64,000 nt of DNA from Nereocystis luetkeana (GCA_031213475.1 JARUPZ010000019.1:10570698-10634697); one strand, 5' to 3'. Counted from the stretch's first letter, positions 9,943 through 20,940 are shown. A program made the numbers and translations. Notes: generated by a model not told the origin, from the letters alone.

Positions 9943-10150
9943 GGTGGCCACTTGGGTACGTTGCGGGACGTTGTGGCGAAACGACAACCTTAGCATACGT
10001 TACAGCGACAGGAAAAACGTATACCGCAACGCTTGAGTAACGTACCAAATACACCTCGATTGTGAGACATCCTGTCGTGAAGTTTGCATATATATCGTGT
10101 GACGTTGTCGTTAGGTTCGTGGATGTTCTTGCAACGATTGTTTGAGATAT
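9943..10150 (-). repeat. Dispersed repeat R, copy 1
   Basis: About 210 bp that matches 60080-60295 in the opposite orientation. Shared segments include AAACAATCGTTGCAAGAACA, CTAACGACAACGTCACA, GTTGTCGTTTCGCCACAACG and GTGGCCAC. It follows directly after the LINE-A 3' end at 9915. Nature unknown; no terminal repeats or protein seen. Confidence 0.75.
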
Positions 10151-11403
10151 TTTCCCCCCTACACGTATGTATATATGTATGACACATGTTTTATGTTGCA
10201 ATTAATCGTTTATCGTATGTGTTGTTATATACCATATTTTGACGAAATATACACGGAATATTGAACGAAGGGAATCTGGGGCCTGTAGAGAGCGAATCGT
10301 TGGCATGCTTGAGAAACTAATGGATGACGATGAGGGGGCATGAAGTTTACAACGGGCGCAGTTCAACTGCCAATTGCCGTCTACCAGGTAGTATCTAATA
10401 GTAGCTGCAATGATGTTTGCATCGTACAAGAACAGGTGAGTTTGTGTCGATCGCATTTATTTACCAAAATGTACCGTTCTATTTTTGGCAAATCTTCCGT
10501 TTACTGCAGAATAGACGCGGAATTCATGAAAAAAAATGAACAGAGTGCCAACCGTTCTTGTTCCCCGAACGTGGTATGCGATGAAGTTTCATTTGTTTTG
10601 CTTCATTTTGACGCACGTTTTGGGTGGTTTTTGCGGATAACGCCTGGGTTCACATATGGTGTTGGTTTTGTGCAGTGCAAAACAGCGGTTGACACCAGAA
10701 GAGGTAGACTCATCGGCCTGCCACCGTCCTTGGGGTGTGGCGCGAAGAAGTCCGCCAGGACCTGCAGCGGTCTAGCGACAGTCACACGAACATCGAGCTT
10801 CGGACTAGGTAGGGAGGCAACCTTGCGCGGTCCGGCTGGTGGCCTGCTCGCTTTAAGGACCGCGTGGGGTGGTGATGATGTCTTTTCTTCCTAACCCCGA
10901 CGCCGAGGAGTTTATCCCTCAGGCGGGACGGGTACGTCACCACAGCAGAGAGCGCTATGTGGGCAGCCGTTGGAGTGGAGAGGCTGGCCACGGCGTGGGT
11001 ATGCATGCACGACAGGAAGGATGGGAGTGTCGGCGTGGGTTGGGGCGGCTGCACCCAGCCAACGGAAACCAAGGCGCGTATCGGGCTATGTGAAGTGGGA
11101 GAGAAGGCAAGGGTACAAGTGATGATGATCCACAGAAGAAGTGTGACACAGGTGTCTGTGCTTGGCCAAACTCAGACGCAGTTCGTGAGAGGTATTCTTT
11201 TTTTATGAGTGTGCGGCTTGCTCGAAGGGGGCACGAGACGAGTGAGCTAAGAGGGAGGGCGAGATGCTGCTAATTTTTGAAGACAGAAATATGATCTGTC
11301 TCCAACCGTCTATATTCTACTGGCAAGGAGGCTCAACCGGCTATAATCTACTGGCAAGGAGGCACGCGTCACCCTCAACTGGGGGCACGCGCCACCCTCA
11401 ACT
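10151..11403. other. Unassigned sequence
   Basis: Contains a plus-strand open frame of 184 codons (10340-10894) without recognisable motifs, probably chance, and G-rich sequence around 10.9-11.2 kb. No RNA gene or known element was identified. Confidence 0.4.
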
Positions 11404-11772
11404 TCAAGCGTGACATCCCGTAAAACTCAAGTAAGAAGGTACTATTAATATGTAGCGCAACACCCCATGAGTCCTGTATGAGGATACTATTAATATATAA
11501 TGCTGCACCCCGAGAGTCCTTGATGGGAGCACTACGTATACTATGTAGTGTAACACTCCGTAAATTCCGTATGGGCATAGTATCTGGTGTGAAGATTCTA
11601 TAATAGGTAGTGCAATACCCCGTGGATTATGTATGAGCATAGTGTCCTGTATGAAGATACTATGCAGCGCACCACCCCGTGAGTTCTGTTTGAGCACAGT
11701 ATCCTGTATGAAAATACTATGCAGCGCAACACCCCGTGAGTTCTGTATGAACACACCAGCTAGTACGTACAT
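11404..11772. repeat. Degenerate tandem repeat, unit about 45-62 bp
   Basis: About six units, each with CACCCCGTGAGTTCTGTATGA or a variant followed by GCATAGTATCCTGTATGAAGATACTATGCAG-like sequence cut at various lengths. The last two or three units are the best preserved and 57 bp long, so in the minus strand they give a coherent 19-residue repeat (HSIFIQDT...NSRG). Older units vary in length and break the frame. Probably a decayed satellite rather than a repeat protein. Confidence 0.75.
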
Positions 11773-11846
11773 ATCTCTCCATCTCCTCGGCTACTTCGAT
11801 ACTAGACGTACGTATCCATTCTGCGACTACAACTATCTTTTTTACT

Positions 11847-11910
11847 GGCGGTTGGTCCATATACGTACTGATGGTTGGTCTATATACGTACTGATGGTTG
11901 GTCTCTACCT
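11847..11910. repeat. Short tandem repeat, about 24 bp unit x 3
   Basis: GGTTGGTCTATATACGTACT(GAT) is repeated about three times with small changes. Non-coding. Confidence 0.8.
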
Positions 11911-11999
11911 GGTGTACTATAAACCAAGGTACTCTATCACATTAGCCCACCCTGAATAGTCGTAGATGCAGATCCCACGACGATACAGAGATGGCTACT

Positions 12000-12420
12000 T
12001 AGACATCAGAAAATCGAAAGAGGGGGTCGAAGATACTGCTATTCGAAACCAACAGCCAAATGAGACCATAGACCAACCCACACCTCGTAAATGAGGCTAC
12101 GATGCCTCTGGTAGAGATAGCAGTGGAGCTAGCGAGGAAAACATAGGAAATGAAAGAGAAGACGAAAAATAGAGGCAAGAAGAAATATCGCAATACCGAA
12201 AGACCCAAATACAGAAAGACCACTCCTAAGAGAGGCAAAAATGAGGTGCAACAGAGATATAGGTACAATAGCTCTTTTTTGTTTCGAATTGTGTCGTAGT
12301 GAAACAAACGGAGCGTGAGGTGCTAGATGGAATAAACACACTAAGCGAACGCGTATCCCAGACAGCGAACGCAGAAACAATCTCGTCCCGAAACTAGGAT
12401 ACGACAATCTAAGGCACCCC
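12000..12420 (-). other. Possible 3' LTR of the minus-strand Ty3 fragment
   Basis: Reading the minus strand past the Ty3 C-terminal frame (which ends near 12438), a G-rich polypurine-like GGTCGGGGGG is followed by TGCC and then non-coding sequence. This is the expected arrangement of a polypurine tract next to an LTR beginning with TG. No second LTR is available for comparison and the other end was not defined, so this is inference from position. Confidence 0.3.
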
Positions 12421-12437
12421 CCGACCATCAGCTACTG

Positions 12438-12995
12438 TTAACTGGTCAGGCGGATGAGTGGTGTGGGCGGGGGTGCATTGGCATTACGCAGTGCACCGCG
12501 TGCCAGTCCTCCGGCCTGATGACGCTGAAGCCACCAGGATCCGTGGGTCTCGCTCCGTGAAGTGTTGTAAAGGAATGGAAGTAGAATAATCTTGATCGGG
12601 CTCGGGTCGTCCCAGAAGCGGGCGATGTAGGAGTTAGTGGAGGAGGTATCGGTCGAGGCGCGGGGGGCAACTTTGTCCAATCACCAAAGTCCATCGCGGG
12701 CCTTGTACCAGAGGTGTGCCCCGGCGGGTAGAGGTGAAGAGCTGAAGCGGCGAAGCCAGAGAGTGCGCGGTACGAGGCTGTACCGGGGGGCGAGGAATAT
12801 TTCACCCCGGGACCGCGATAGTTCGCGGTGAGCGGCCCGGATGCGCAACTGGCGGTATAGCTGGTTGGTCTGGCGATGCTGAGAAGGGGTGCCCGACCAA
12901 TAGCGAAGGATGTGGGGTCGGTGAAGCTGCAGGTCTCGTTCGTGTTCCCAAGAAGGGCTAAGGAGTGCGGTCCAGTGTGTTTCGTACATCACGGA
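12438..12995 (-). pseudogene. Ty3/gypsy pol C-terminal fragment, copy 2
   Basis: The minus strand reads SVMYETHWTALLSPSWEHER, then QHRQTNQLYRQLRIRAAHRE, AGAHLWYKARDGLWWLG and, after a frameshift near 12680, FWDDPSPIKI and HGSWWLQRHQ. The first part corresponds to the tail of the Ty3 element at 3130-3400. The reading is cut on the 5' side at about 12995, where LINE-A copy 1 begins, so the LINE probably inserted here or truncated it. No catalytic residues lie in this part. Not functional. Confidence 0.6.
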
Positions 12996-13114
12996 GAGGC
13001 ACTTTCGCCGTAGAAAAGAAAAAGAAACAAAATAAGAAAAAAAGGAGGCGGGAACGAGTCCCACTTCGTCTGGCAACGAAAACAGCTTGCGAGGCTCGTA
13101 AGAGACAGAACGAG

Positions 13115-13930
13115 GCACTCGTGGCGGTAGCGACTTACAATCTGCGCACCCTGGCTGTAAAGGAGAAAAACGTGTACGGACGTGACGAGCGTGTACTGGC
13201 GGATGGACGGCAACTCGGCTGTGACTTCATTGGCCTGCAGTAAACTCGGAGGTCCGGCAGCACGACGTTCCGTGTGGTAGGGTATCATGTTTTCTGTTCG
13301 GGACAGGAAAAAACAGCTACCAGACAAGGGCTGTACGGAGTAGGCCTAGCTGTCAAGGAATCGTTGTGCAGTAAGTCTGTGTACACTCATCAGTCCGTTG
13401 ACGAGCGGCTGATGTCTATGCGCTCTGACCTGCTCAGCAAATTCGAGGGCAATCAATTTCATCGTTGCGTATGCTTCAACTGATTGTACCAAGGACGCAG
13501 AACCGAAACTCATTTTCTGGCAGAAGCTGGAGGACTTGGTGGGAAAAATCCCGACGAAAGAGAGTCTGTTTGTACTGGCTGATGCCAGCGCACGAACTGG
13601 ACAGAGAAAGGAAGGGTGCGGTGATGATGACAGTAGAGTGCTGGGAGCGTATGGACGTGATGCTCGTAACGATAATGGCAGGCGGCTCCTGTCGTTCTCC
13701 ACCAATTGCAAGTTAGCTCTCACCAACACGTTTTTCAGCACGCGCAAGGGTGGGATATCGCATACTTACAACGGCACCGGCCCGAATGACCGTAAGCGGA
13801 TCGACTACATCCTATACCCGTCAAGTCCATCGACCTAGAGTACAAGATGCTAAAGTCGTTCCACAGCCTCCTGCCCCAGCTAAGGCTGACTCAGACCACA
13901 ACATCTTGTATATCAAAGTCCGATTCGGTG
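13115..13930 (+). pseudogene. LINE-A copy 1 endonuclease (APE/EEP fold), broken
   Basis: The plus strand reads ATYNLRTL near 13130 (N-terminal Asn of the EEP fold), then LADGRQLGCDFIGLQ followed by TAA at 13241-13243, exactly where the catalytic Glu of the QE motif belongs. It continues with GYHVFCSGQ, GVGLAVKESL, then after a frameshift near 13450 NFIVAYASTD, FVLADASARTG (the D-x-N motif with Asn replaced by Ser), GAYGRDARNDNGRRLLSF, NDRKRIDYIL, and in another frame ADSDHNILYIKVR with the SDH motif near 13885-13920. The enzyme would nick target DNA to prime reverse transcription. At least one nonsense codon and two frameshifts disable it. Confidence 0.8.
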
Positions 13931-14589
13931 GTCACTTTGTGCCCGACAGACAAATACGTAGACGGACAAAACGCCGCGAGTTCGACAGGCGGCGTTTTAT
14001 GTCTTATGGAAAGTGTCGTGAACGAGTAGTCGGCAGGGTCATTTCCACTCTCAACCAGCCTATCCAGCCCCGTAGTACGTCTGGGATGGTTGAGTTTTTC
14101 ACTACGGCTGTTATAGATGCGGTCGAAAAAGAGGTACCACCCCCTGCAAGTCGCCACCGCAGACATGGATGGTGTGAGTCTGCCGAAGCGTTGGCCGTAT
14201 TCATACCAGCACGGACAGCGAAGGAGGATACACGACAATTCTTGCGTGCCCACCCCCGAGATAGAACCGCGTGGAAGACAGTGAGATCTGCGTGTGCGAA
14301 ACTGCAGAAGGTGATTCCCGCAGGACTGCATGCGTAGGTCGAAACGGGATTTGCCGAAACCGAACGACTCCTAGGGTACAACGACCAGAGAGGTTTTTAC
14401 AACAACCTTAAAAGTACCGTAGGATTGGAAGGGACTAAATCGAGGAGAGAACAGTTCATTAGGGACGAGGATGGGTGCGAATTCGTGAACGATGGGCGGT
14501 GTTTTTCCACAAACTCTTGAACACAAAGTCGCTGAAATTCGATCCCACGTTCATCGACCTCTTGCCACCGCGACCGCCTAAACTGTCGC

Positions 14590-16480
14590 TTGAAGATGAT
14601 GGACGAGATTACAGAAGCACTTAAGGGGATGTCAAATTGGAAAGCTGTCGGGTCAGATGGTCTCCCGGGCAAACTCTTGAAACTCGACCACCCGGCATTC
14701 GCTCAGTGCTTTCACAACATCATTGTCAATGTTTCGTTAACAGAATACGCCCCCCAGCAATGGAAATATGCGATCATCAAGGTCCTTCACGAAAAGAAGG
14801 GCCGACTGAACTGCAACAACTACAGAAGAATTTTGCTTGTTGCCCACACAGGCAAAGTTTTGTTGAAAATCGTCGCGTCCCGCCTCAGAAACTACTGCGA
14901 GACCGAGGAACTACTCCATGAGGAACAGTGCGACTTCCGCAACGCACGATTCACGATTTATATGTTGTTCGTCGTGGGCCGGTTGCAGGAGCTCGGACGA
15001 CAGAGGAAATTCCCCTTGTACGTGGGCTTTATCGATCTGCAGAAAGAGTACGACTCAGACGACCGAGAGCTATTGTGGAAGGTAGTCATACGCTTTGGCG
15101 TACCAACCAAGATGCTAATAGTTATCCGTAATTTCCAAGATGGCATGCGGGCTCGCGTACGTACTGATGACGGCGAGCACTCGGAATGGTTTGATGTCAC
15201 GCAGGGGCTGAGGCAAGGCTGAGTACTATCATCACGGATACTGATCAACGTATTCTTCGCTGCTGCGTGACACGTCGTACTAGTACGCTTCAGCCAAGAC
15301 GAAACCATCGTAAGGGATTAGGTCCAACTCATTGATGCTGGAGTAGCTCGAACAGAGAAGCACGAGTCGTTGGCGTGCGTGCGAAGGGCTGTACGTGGCA
15401 TGTTGTACGCCGATGATCGGGGAATTGTCTCGAAGTCGGCTGAAGGGCTCGCGAAAATGATGACAGCGATCGTGACTGTCTTCGAAGCAATAGGCCTCCC
15501 GGTGTCGGAAAAACAGACAGAGACGATGCTCCTACAAACACCAGACCAGACAACCCTCGCACCACCGCTCGTCATCGAAGCAGCAGGCCAGAGGTATAAG
15601 CAGACGACGAAGTTTTTATACCTAGGCGGCATTATCCACGAAAACGCTGACCTCTTGCTCGAAATCGACCGACGGACCCGCCTCATGCGAGCATGCCTCA
15701 AAACGGCTCGGCCCGGAGTTGTATGATAGGACGACCGCCCCCCTTAGCCTTAAAGTCAGAATGCTGAAGGCCGAGGTGATCGAGACCCTGCTGTACGGGT
15801 GTATGACGTGGACCCTCAGAGTAGAACACTTTGCCAAGCTTCGAACGGCTCCTGTTGCGAGTCATTGGCTTCCAGCGCCGACTCCGTATCGACCATGCCA
15901 CCCTCTCGTACGCGAAAGCCCTGAAGATGACACGTTGCGAGAGCATCGAAACGACCATTCGTAAACGGCGGCTCTTCTTTGCGGGGGGCGTGGCACGGCA
16001 AAGCAAGGAGAAGGAGCGATTACCCAGTCGGGTAATGTTCGGGACGATAGCCGGTGGGGACAACCCGAGACCAGGCGGACAGTGTAAGACTTGGCATAGA
16101 TGCATAGTCGAAGACCTTAGGGAGTTCTGAGCCACCGAAGGGTCAACGGAAGTTGCCCCCTTGGTGTTTGGAGTTGAGACCGCGTTGTGGTCCACTGCAG
16201 CCGAAAAGGCGGGGAAGTGGTACCGGGGGATGCTTGAAGCAGACGAACGGTTCATGGTGAGGTGGCACGAGACTGAGGCTGAGATGAGTAGGCAGCGCCG
16301 CCCATCCGCCGTGGATGGTGTCCAAGGGCATGGGGGTGAAGGGGGAAACAGGAGATGTGGCAGACTACCCGACCAAGGGAATGCGGAGAGGGGGGAAAAC
16401 AGGAGGAGTAGAAGGGAAACGGCGGTAGACGAAAGTAGGAAGGAGATGGCAGACAGGGTAGCAAGGCACCAGGCCGACTA
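14590..16480 (+). pseudogene. LINE-A copy 1 reverse transcriptase and C-terminal region, broken
   Basis: The frame starting at 14590 carries the RT fingers ([34 protein letters not shown]) and palm block [15 protein letters not shown] (copy 2 has AYDSVDR), and runs to GLRQG followed by a stop at about 15220. The catalytic box MLYADDRGIVSKSAEGLAK lies at 15399-15455 and FLYLGGIIHE near 15615. The C-terminal LINE region (SLKVRMLKAEVIETLLYGC, ESIETTIRKRRLFFAGGVAR, LPSRVMFGTIAGG) extends to about 16150, again with stops and frame changes. It would reverse-transcribe LINE RNA at the nicked target. The copy is dead but every main block is visible. Confidence 0.85.
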
Positions 16481-16620
16481 GGGAGTAGAACATGACCATA
16501 CTACTAGGGCCACCAACTGGTGCAGCTGGTTCGAACGTGGTCTTCCCTTGTCTTCTCTTTTTTTTTCTTCTTTTTTTCTCGCGCTGATTATCCGTAATTT
16601 CATTTTATTCTTTTCTTTTC

Positions 16621-16898
16621 AACATTTTTGGAACCTTGGAAAAACTGCAAAATACTCTGAAATACTACGCAAATGGAACAAAACGCAGCTGACGCGGAAT
16701 TTCAGGTTACGGGGGGGGGAAGATGACATCGACTGGGCGGGGAATTCTTTGGGCATAACAAGAAATGAGATATAAAACGAAATATAAAGCGTGCATTGTA
16801 ACACAGGATTAGGTGACAATCGCTGGACACCGACTTTCTTACCCGACCTCGCTGCTATTGCTACGGCTCCTTCAAACTAGCTCCTTTTCCTCCCCCTA
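16621..16898. other. Unassigned sequence
   Basis: No similarity to LINE-A 3' sequence continues here and no gene is visible. It separates two LINE fragments of opposite orientation. Confidence 0.4.
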
Positions 16899-17530
16899 CT
16901 AGCGTTGGGCCCAAAGGGATTCTTGATGAAATTTGGGCGCATTTTCTACCCCAAGCGCTCGTCGTTTTGCTACATTCTTGTTCTCCTGAAGGAAGCAGAG
17001 CTTTATGCACTTCCTTCCCCCATATTCAACACGTCTCTTCAACACGTCCGAACCACTTGCCAGTTTCTTCCACTGCAAACGCCCATTAATTATCTTCGAT
17101 AGGTAAGTGATAACCTGGAATACGATAGGGCGATTTCGAAACAACCCATCCAGGCCTGCTCTTGCCCTCCCAAGTTACCATTTTACCCCTCCAGTTCCCC
17201 GAAGATCACTTGCTTTGGTAGCATCTTATTGCCCTTTACGAATCACGAACCGTGCTCAAAGCGTCTTCCGCTTTCTCACCGTCGTCTCGACGTTCTTACA
17301 GCCAGTCTTTTGCCCGTGCGTCTGCGACAGATATCATTAGGATGCCGTCGCGAGGCCTTGTCTTCCATCTGATGTAGCGGAAGCGCAATCGGCTGTGAGC
17401 TGTCCGCGGTATGGCGAGATGAGCCACGGTGGGGCCTCACATGGCATGCCCGTATAGCATCGTCTCCATCCCCTCGACGTTGTAAAATAAGTAGTGCTTG
17501 AACTCGAACTGTAACTTCACCTGGAATGCA
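16899..17530 (-). pseudogene. Fragment of another APE-type LINE: C-terminal end of RT ORF
   Basis: Read on the minus strand through shifting frames, the order is ETMLYGHAM, GPTVAHLAI, RTAHSRLRFRYI, then VIFGELEG, GGQEQAWMGCFE and a basic, tryptophan-containing end. The order of blocks equals that of the LINE-A C-terminus (ETLLYGC, RTA...LRVIGFQRR, RVMFG...GG) but the sequence is clearly different, so this is a second, related LINE lineage. Heavily decayed, with no catalytic motifs in this part. Confidence 0.45.
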
Positions 17531-17850
17531 CAAATACTATTATACCTACTATCAAACTGCTCCTGTTTATACTCACGTGTCGGTAATCAACTGCTCCAGC
17601 TTGTTTTGCAGCTTTGCTCCGTTCGGAAGTACTTAGTGCAGAGGACGGTGGACAGGTATGAGGGTTGCGCCGTTTCATGAGATTGCTGGTGTTCTCACGC
17701 TATTATTACCAGCTATTAATATATATTTTCCCTGAAATCTAGCCCGTGGTCACAACAGATAGTGCAGCCTGAAACCAAAATGGGAGAAATTAAACAACCA
17801 ATAAAAGTAATGCACCCCAGAGACAGTATGCAAGGGAGCGGCACTTGATC
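17531..17850. other. Unassigned sequence
   Basis: No coding or repeat signal recognised. Confidence 0.4.
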
Positions 17851-17851
17851 T

Positions 17852-17945
17852 TGAGAGAACTGCAGTCTCGTTTTGGGGACAAGCCACGCAAATTAAATGT
17901 TAGATACTTTGTCCCGAAAAAAGGGCTGCATCCGTAAAAGGGCTG
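17852..17945. mobile_element. MITE family P (TTAA-type), copy near 17.9 kb
   Basis: GAGAACTGCAGTCTCGTTTT, then GGGGACAAGCCACGC, and on the other side TTTGTCCCGAAAAAAGGGCT with CCGTAAAAGGG form the inverted ends of the family best seen at 43843-43934. Diverged; the flanking TTAA is not preserved. Confidence 0.55.
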
Positions 17946-17949
17946 ACTG

Positions 17950-18164
17950 CACTCTCCTTGTGGGGACAAACGGTTTGAATTACAACACTCCGTTCCCTTC
18001 GCTGCCTCCGCGAGACAAACTGCCAAAGTTTGCTGCATCAGGTTTTTAGCGGGTGGGGTAACTCCTTCTCGCGGGTTTAAGGCCAGCCTCACCCTCACAA
18101 GAGGAAAACCTTCTTGCTGCTGGGTGTGGCCGCAAGGCTTAGATGTGGCAGTAGAGCTGGACCA
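17950..18164 (+). repeat. Dispersed repeat H, left half (interrupted by the 6.5 kb TIR element)
   Basis: GGTTTAAGGCCAGCCTCACC, CTTCTTGCTGCTGGGTGTGG and CCGCAAGGCTTAGATGTGGC match the uninterrupted copy at 58340-58640. The second half of the same repeat resumes at 24646 on the far side of the TIR element. Confidence 0.7.
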
Positions 18165-18186
18165 CACACGTGGCCAATCGGCTACC
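18165..18186 (+). repeat. Terminal inverted repeat, left
   Basis: The 20 bases CACGTGGCCAATCGGCTACC at 18167-18186, preceded by CA, pair perfectly with 24624-24645. Confidence 0.85.
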
Positions 18187-18330
18187 CCCAAAAACCCTCC
18201 AGGGAACAATTTGACCCTCCAGAGGGCGTGGCCACCCTCCAGAGGGTGTTTGAGGCTTGGAGGGTCAGGCCTTTCGCCCTCTAGAGGGATTTTGTTTCCA
18301 TTGGTACCCTGTACAGGCTTGTCATGTGCG

Positions 18331-19262
18331 CTAGCCTCTAGAGTGGGCTGTCTATATACCGCTGGAGGGCCGTGCGGCTTTTTTTTTCCGGAGGAGGGCA
18401 ATGGCCGTTTCAACCCTCTAGAGGGGTTTGTATTGAACACTCTGGAGGGTGGTCGGCATTTCACCCTCCAGAGCGCGTTCTCGATTGCCTAGGGTATGAG
18501 GTTTCGCCCCTCTAGAGGGAGCTTATTTCTGATGCGACGGCTGGAGGTCTCTACTGAATGCTAGCCTCTAGAGTGGGCTGTCTATATACCGCTGGAGGGC
18601 CGTGCGGCAGGTTTGTTCCGGAGGAGGGCAATGGCCGTTTCAACCCTCTAGAGGGGTTTGTATTGAAAACTCTGGAGGGGGGTCGGCATTTCACCCTCCA
18701 GAGCGCGTTGGCGATTGTCTAGGGTATGAGGTTTCGCCCCTCTAGAGGGAGCTCTTTTCTGATGCGACGGCTGGAGGTCTCTACTAAATGCTAGCCTCTA
18801 GAGTGGGCTGTCTATATACCGCTGGAGGGCCGTGCGGCAGGTTTGTTCCGGAGAAGGGCAATGGTAGTTTTAACCCTCTAGAGGGGTTTATATTGAAAAC
18901 TCTGGAGGGGGGTCGGCATTTCACCCTCCAGAGCGCGTTGGCGATTGTCTAGGGTATGAGGTTTCGCCCCTCTAGAGGGAGCTCTTTTCTGATGCGACGG
19001 CTGGAGGTCTCTACTAAATGCTAGCCTCTAGAGTGGGCTGTCTATATACCGCTGGAGGGCCGTGCGGCAGGTTTGTTCCGGAGGAGGGTAATGACCGTTT
19101 CAACCCTCTAGAGGGGTTTGTATTGAAAACTCTGGAGGGGGGTCGGCATTTCACCCTCCAGAGCGCGTTGTCGATTGTCTAGGGTATGAGGTTTCGCCCC
19201 TCTAGAGGGAGCTTTTCTGATGCGACGGCTGGAGGTCTCTACTAAATGCTAGCCTCTAGAGT
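18331..19262. repeat. Left subterminal array: four tandem units of about 230 bp
   Basis: CTAGCCTCTAGAGTGGGCTG starts units at 18331, 18561, 18791 and 19021, and a partial unit at 19249, giving periods of 230, 230, 230 and 228 bp. Each unit contains CCCTCTAGAGGGG, CCCTCCAGAGCGCG and CCCCTCTAGAGGG. Units 2-4 are nearly identical, which points to recent amplification. Confidence 0.95.
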
Positions 19263-20555
19263 GTTTGCGTGCCGTTCGCTCTGGAGCGCCGTGGGAAATA
19301 GTCGCTCCGGTGGAGGTCTATGAGAATGGGCAGCCTCTGGAGGCACATTGAAATTGCACCCGCTGAAGAAGGTGGAACAACATGCTACCCACCAGAGGCA
19401 TTGAGATTGCGCACGCGTGTGAGGCTGGCTGTACCTGCCCTCCTTTGAGTGGTTCGTGGCTTGCTCGAGCCTTTCTTTGGACGGAAATTATCCAAATTAC
19501 CTCCCAGTGTCTTGCTTGACGAACCCTCCGGCGCTTGCGAATTGAGCATTACACGACACGGGGTGGCCGTGGCGTATACACCAGTAACAACGCGATCCTT
19601 TTCTGGCCAAGGCTCGCGAATTGTGATGCGAACATCGAGCATAGACAGCCTATAGAATGGCGTTTCTGCCTGAGCACAAACCCTTCGCTGCAATTCCTTA
19701 TATCTCGAAATATTTCAGCCTGAATTATTGACTACTTGATTCTCGACACATCATGTCGCGTACTATACGCTCCGGGTCCAGACCGCACATACACACATAC
19801 CGCTGCACAGCGGCAGCCTGTATCCAGCGGCGGCCAGTTTTTTTTTTTCAGAATACGTTGCTTCAACCCCTACGAAAACAAGCTTCACAAGCATTTCGAA
19901 ACCCTCAAAAACCGCCAGTCCGTTGAAGCCACACGCTGCACGCCACAGCTCTTGCCGATGGCAGCACTGGCAGCAAGCGATTACGGGCGATATACACATT
20001 CCCGTCGCATATACTCGTAGCTCTGAGCATGTGAAATCATTGAGTCGAAACGCTGTGGGTGAGGGCGTGGAGGGGCACCTAGGCCGACAATTTGAAATAC
20101 GACTACCAGGTACAGCAGTACGCGAGCGTCCCTCCAAAACAGAAGCCTTTTTCGAAATGGACGAGACTGGAGAGCTGGAGAGGACAGCTCTCTCCATGGA
20201 CTAGACGACCAGCGACAGCGTTGATGGCAGCTACCCCAAGGTGAGAGTACTCGAATGCTACTTTCCTTGCGGGTGGGCAACACATCATAGCTTGGAGTGG
20301 ACCGCGTGATATATACAGCAGTGGGTCCCCCTGTCTCAACTATAACTACTCGTGGTACTACTGCGGCTGTGGTATCGTACAAGGGGGTCACGCTTTTTGT
20401 ACGTCTGATCAGTGATAGCCTTCCTAGCCAATCGGAGCGATGCTACCAGATTTCCTTCTCGCCACCTAATTCTATCCCTCTTGTTGGACCCACAGCAGCA
20501 AGTAGATCACTGCTGCGCTCTTCATTTTGTGATGCCCTGCTGGTGCACCTGTTGT

Positions 20556-20940
20556 ACAAGTTTTTTTTTTTGCCCCACGGCATAAATTTAAAGACCCAAC
20601 GGGCTGCATTTTGAATTTTGAACTTCGAGCATCTTTTTTTCGTACGAGTATTACGTACCTGGTACGTGTATGCGTACATCCATCCTGGTACTGCTGTACT
20701 CTACATCCACAAGCGGATATTTTTTGTACAGTACGTTTGTATGATACGTATGTTTGGCATCACCTGGTGTTTTCCCATTTGGTACTTTGACCCCGCAGTG
20801 GGCCCACCCCATTCGACACCCGGCTCCCACTTGGAGGTTCAGAAATACATGTTGTACGAGTTTTTTTATGCTCCACGGCATACATTAAAAAACCCAAACG
20901 GGCTGCATTTTTGAATTTTGAACTTTGATTTTTTTCACGT
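20556..20940 (+). repeat. Direct duplicate pair, about 85 bp each, 290 bp apart
   Basis: GTTGTACAAG, a T run, CCCACGGCAT, then ACCCAACGGGCTGCATTTTG and AATTTTGAACTT at 20556-20640 recur with small changes at 20850-20940. Between the copies lies unique sequence. Origin unknown. Confidence 0.75.

Larger units (their letters stand above)
13010..16620 (+). mobile_element. LINE-A copy 1 (endonuclease + reverse transcriptase), longest copy
   Basis: The apurinic-type endonuclease domain (13115-13930), a linker (13930-14590) and RT (14590-16480) follow one another in the plus strand, with frameshifts and stops. A second copy at 60488-63440 aligns through most of it. The 3' region stops matching at about 16620, so roughly 800 bp of 3' UTR present in copy 2 is missing. 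Domain order EN-RT in one ORF places it among the APE-type LINEs; no clade is assigned. Confidence 0.85.

Noticed and set aside
10340..10894. 184-codon plus-strand ORF
   Set aside because: No motif and no paralog in the window; its texture is not clearly protein-like. A chance frame is the simpler reading.
11404..11772. CRISPR-like array
   Set aside because: Units are contiguous and degenerate with no unique spacers, and the window is eukaryotic. It is an ordinary tandem repeat.
17790..18464. 224-codon minus-strand open frame
   Set aside because: Half of it is translated CCCTCTAGAGGG array and it crosses the boundary of the TIR element, so it is a product of the repeat.
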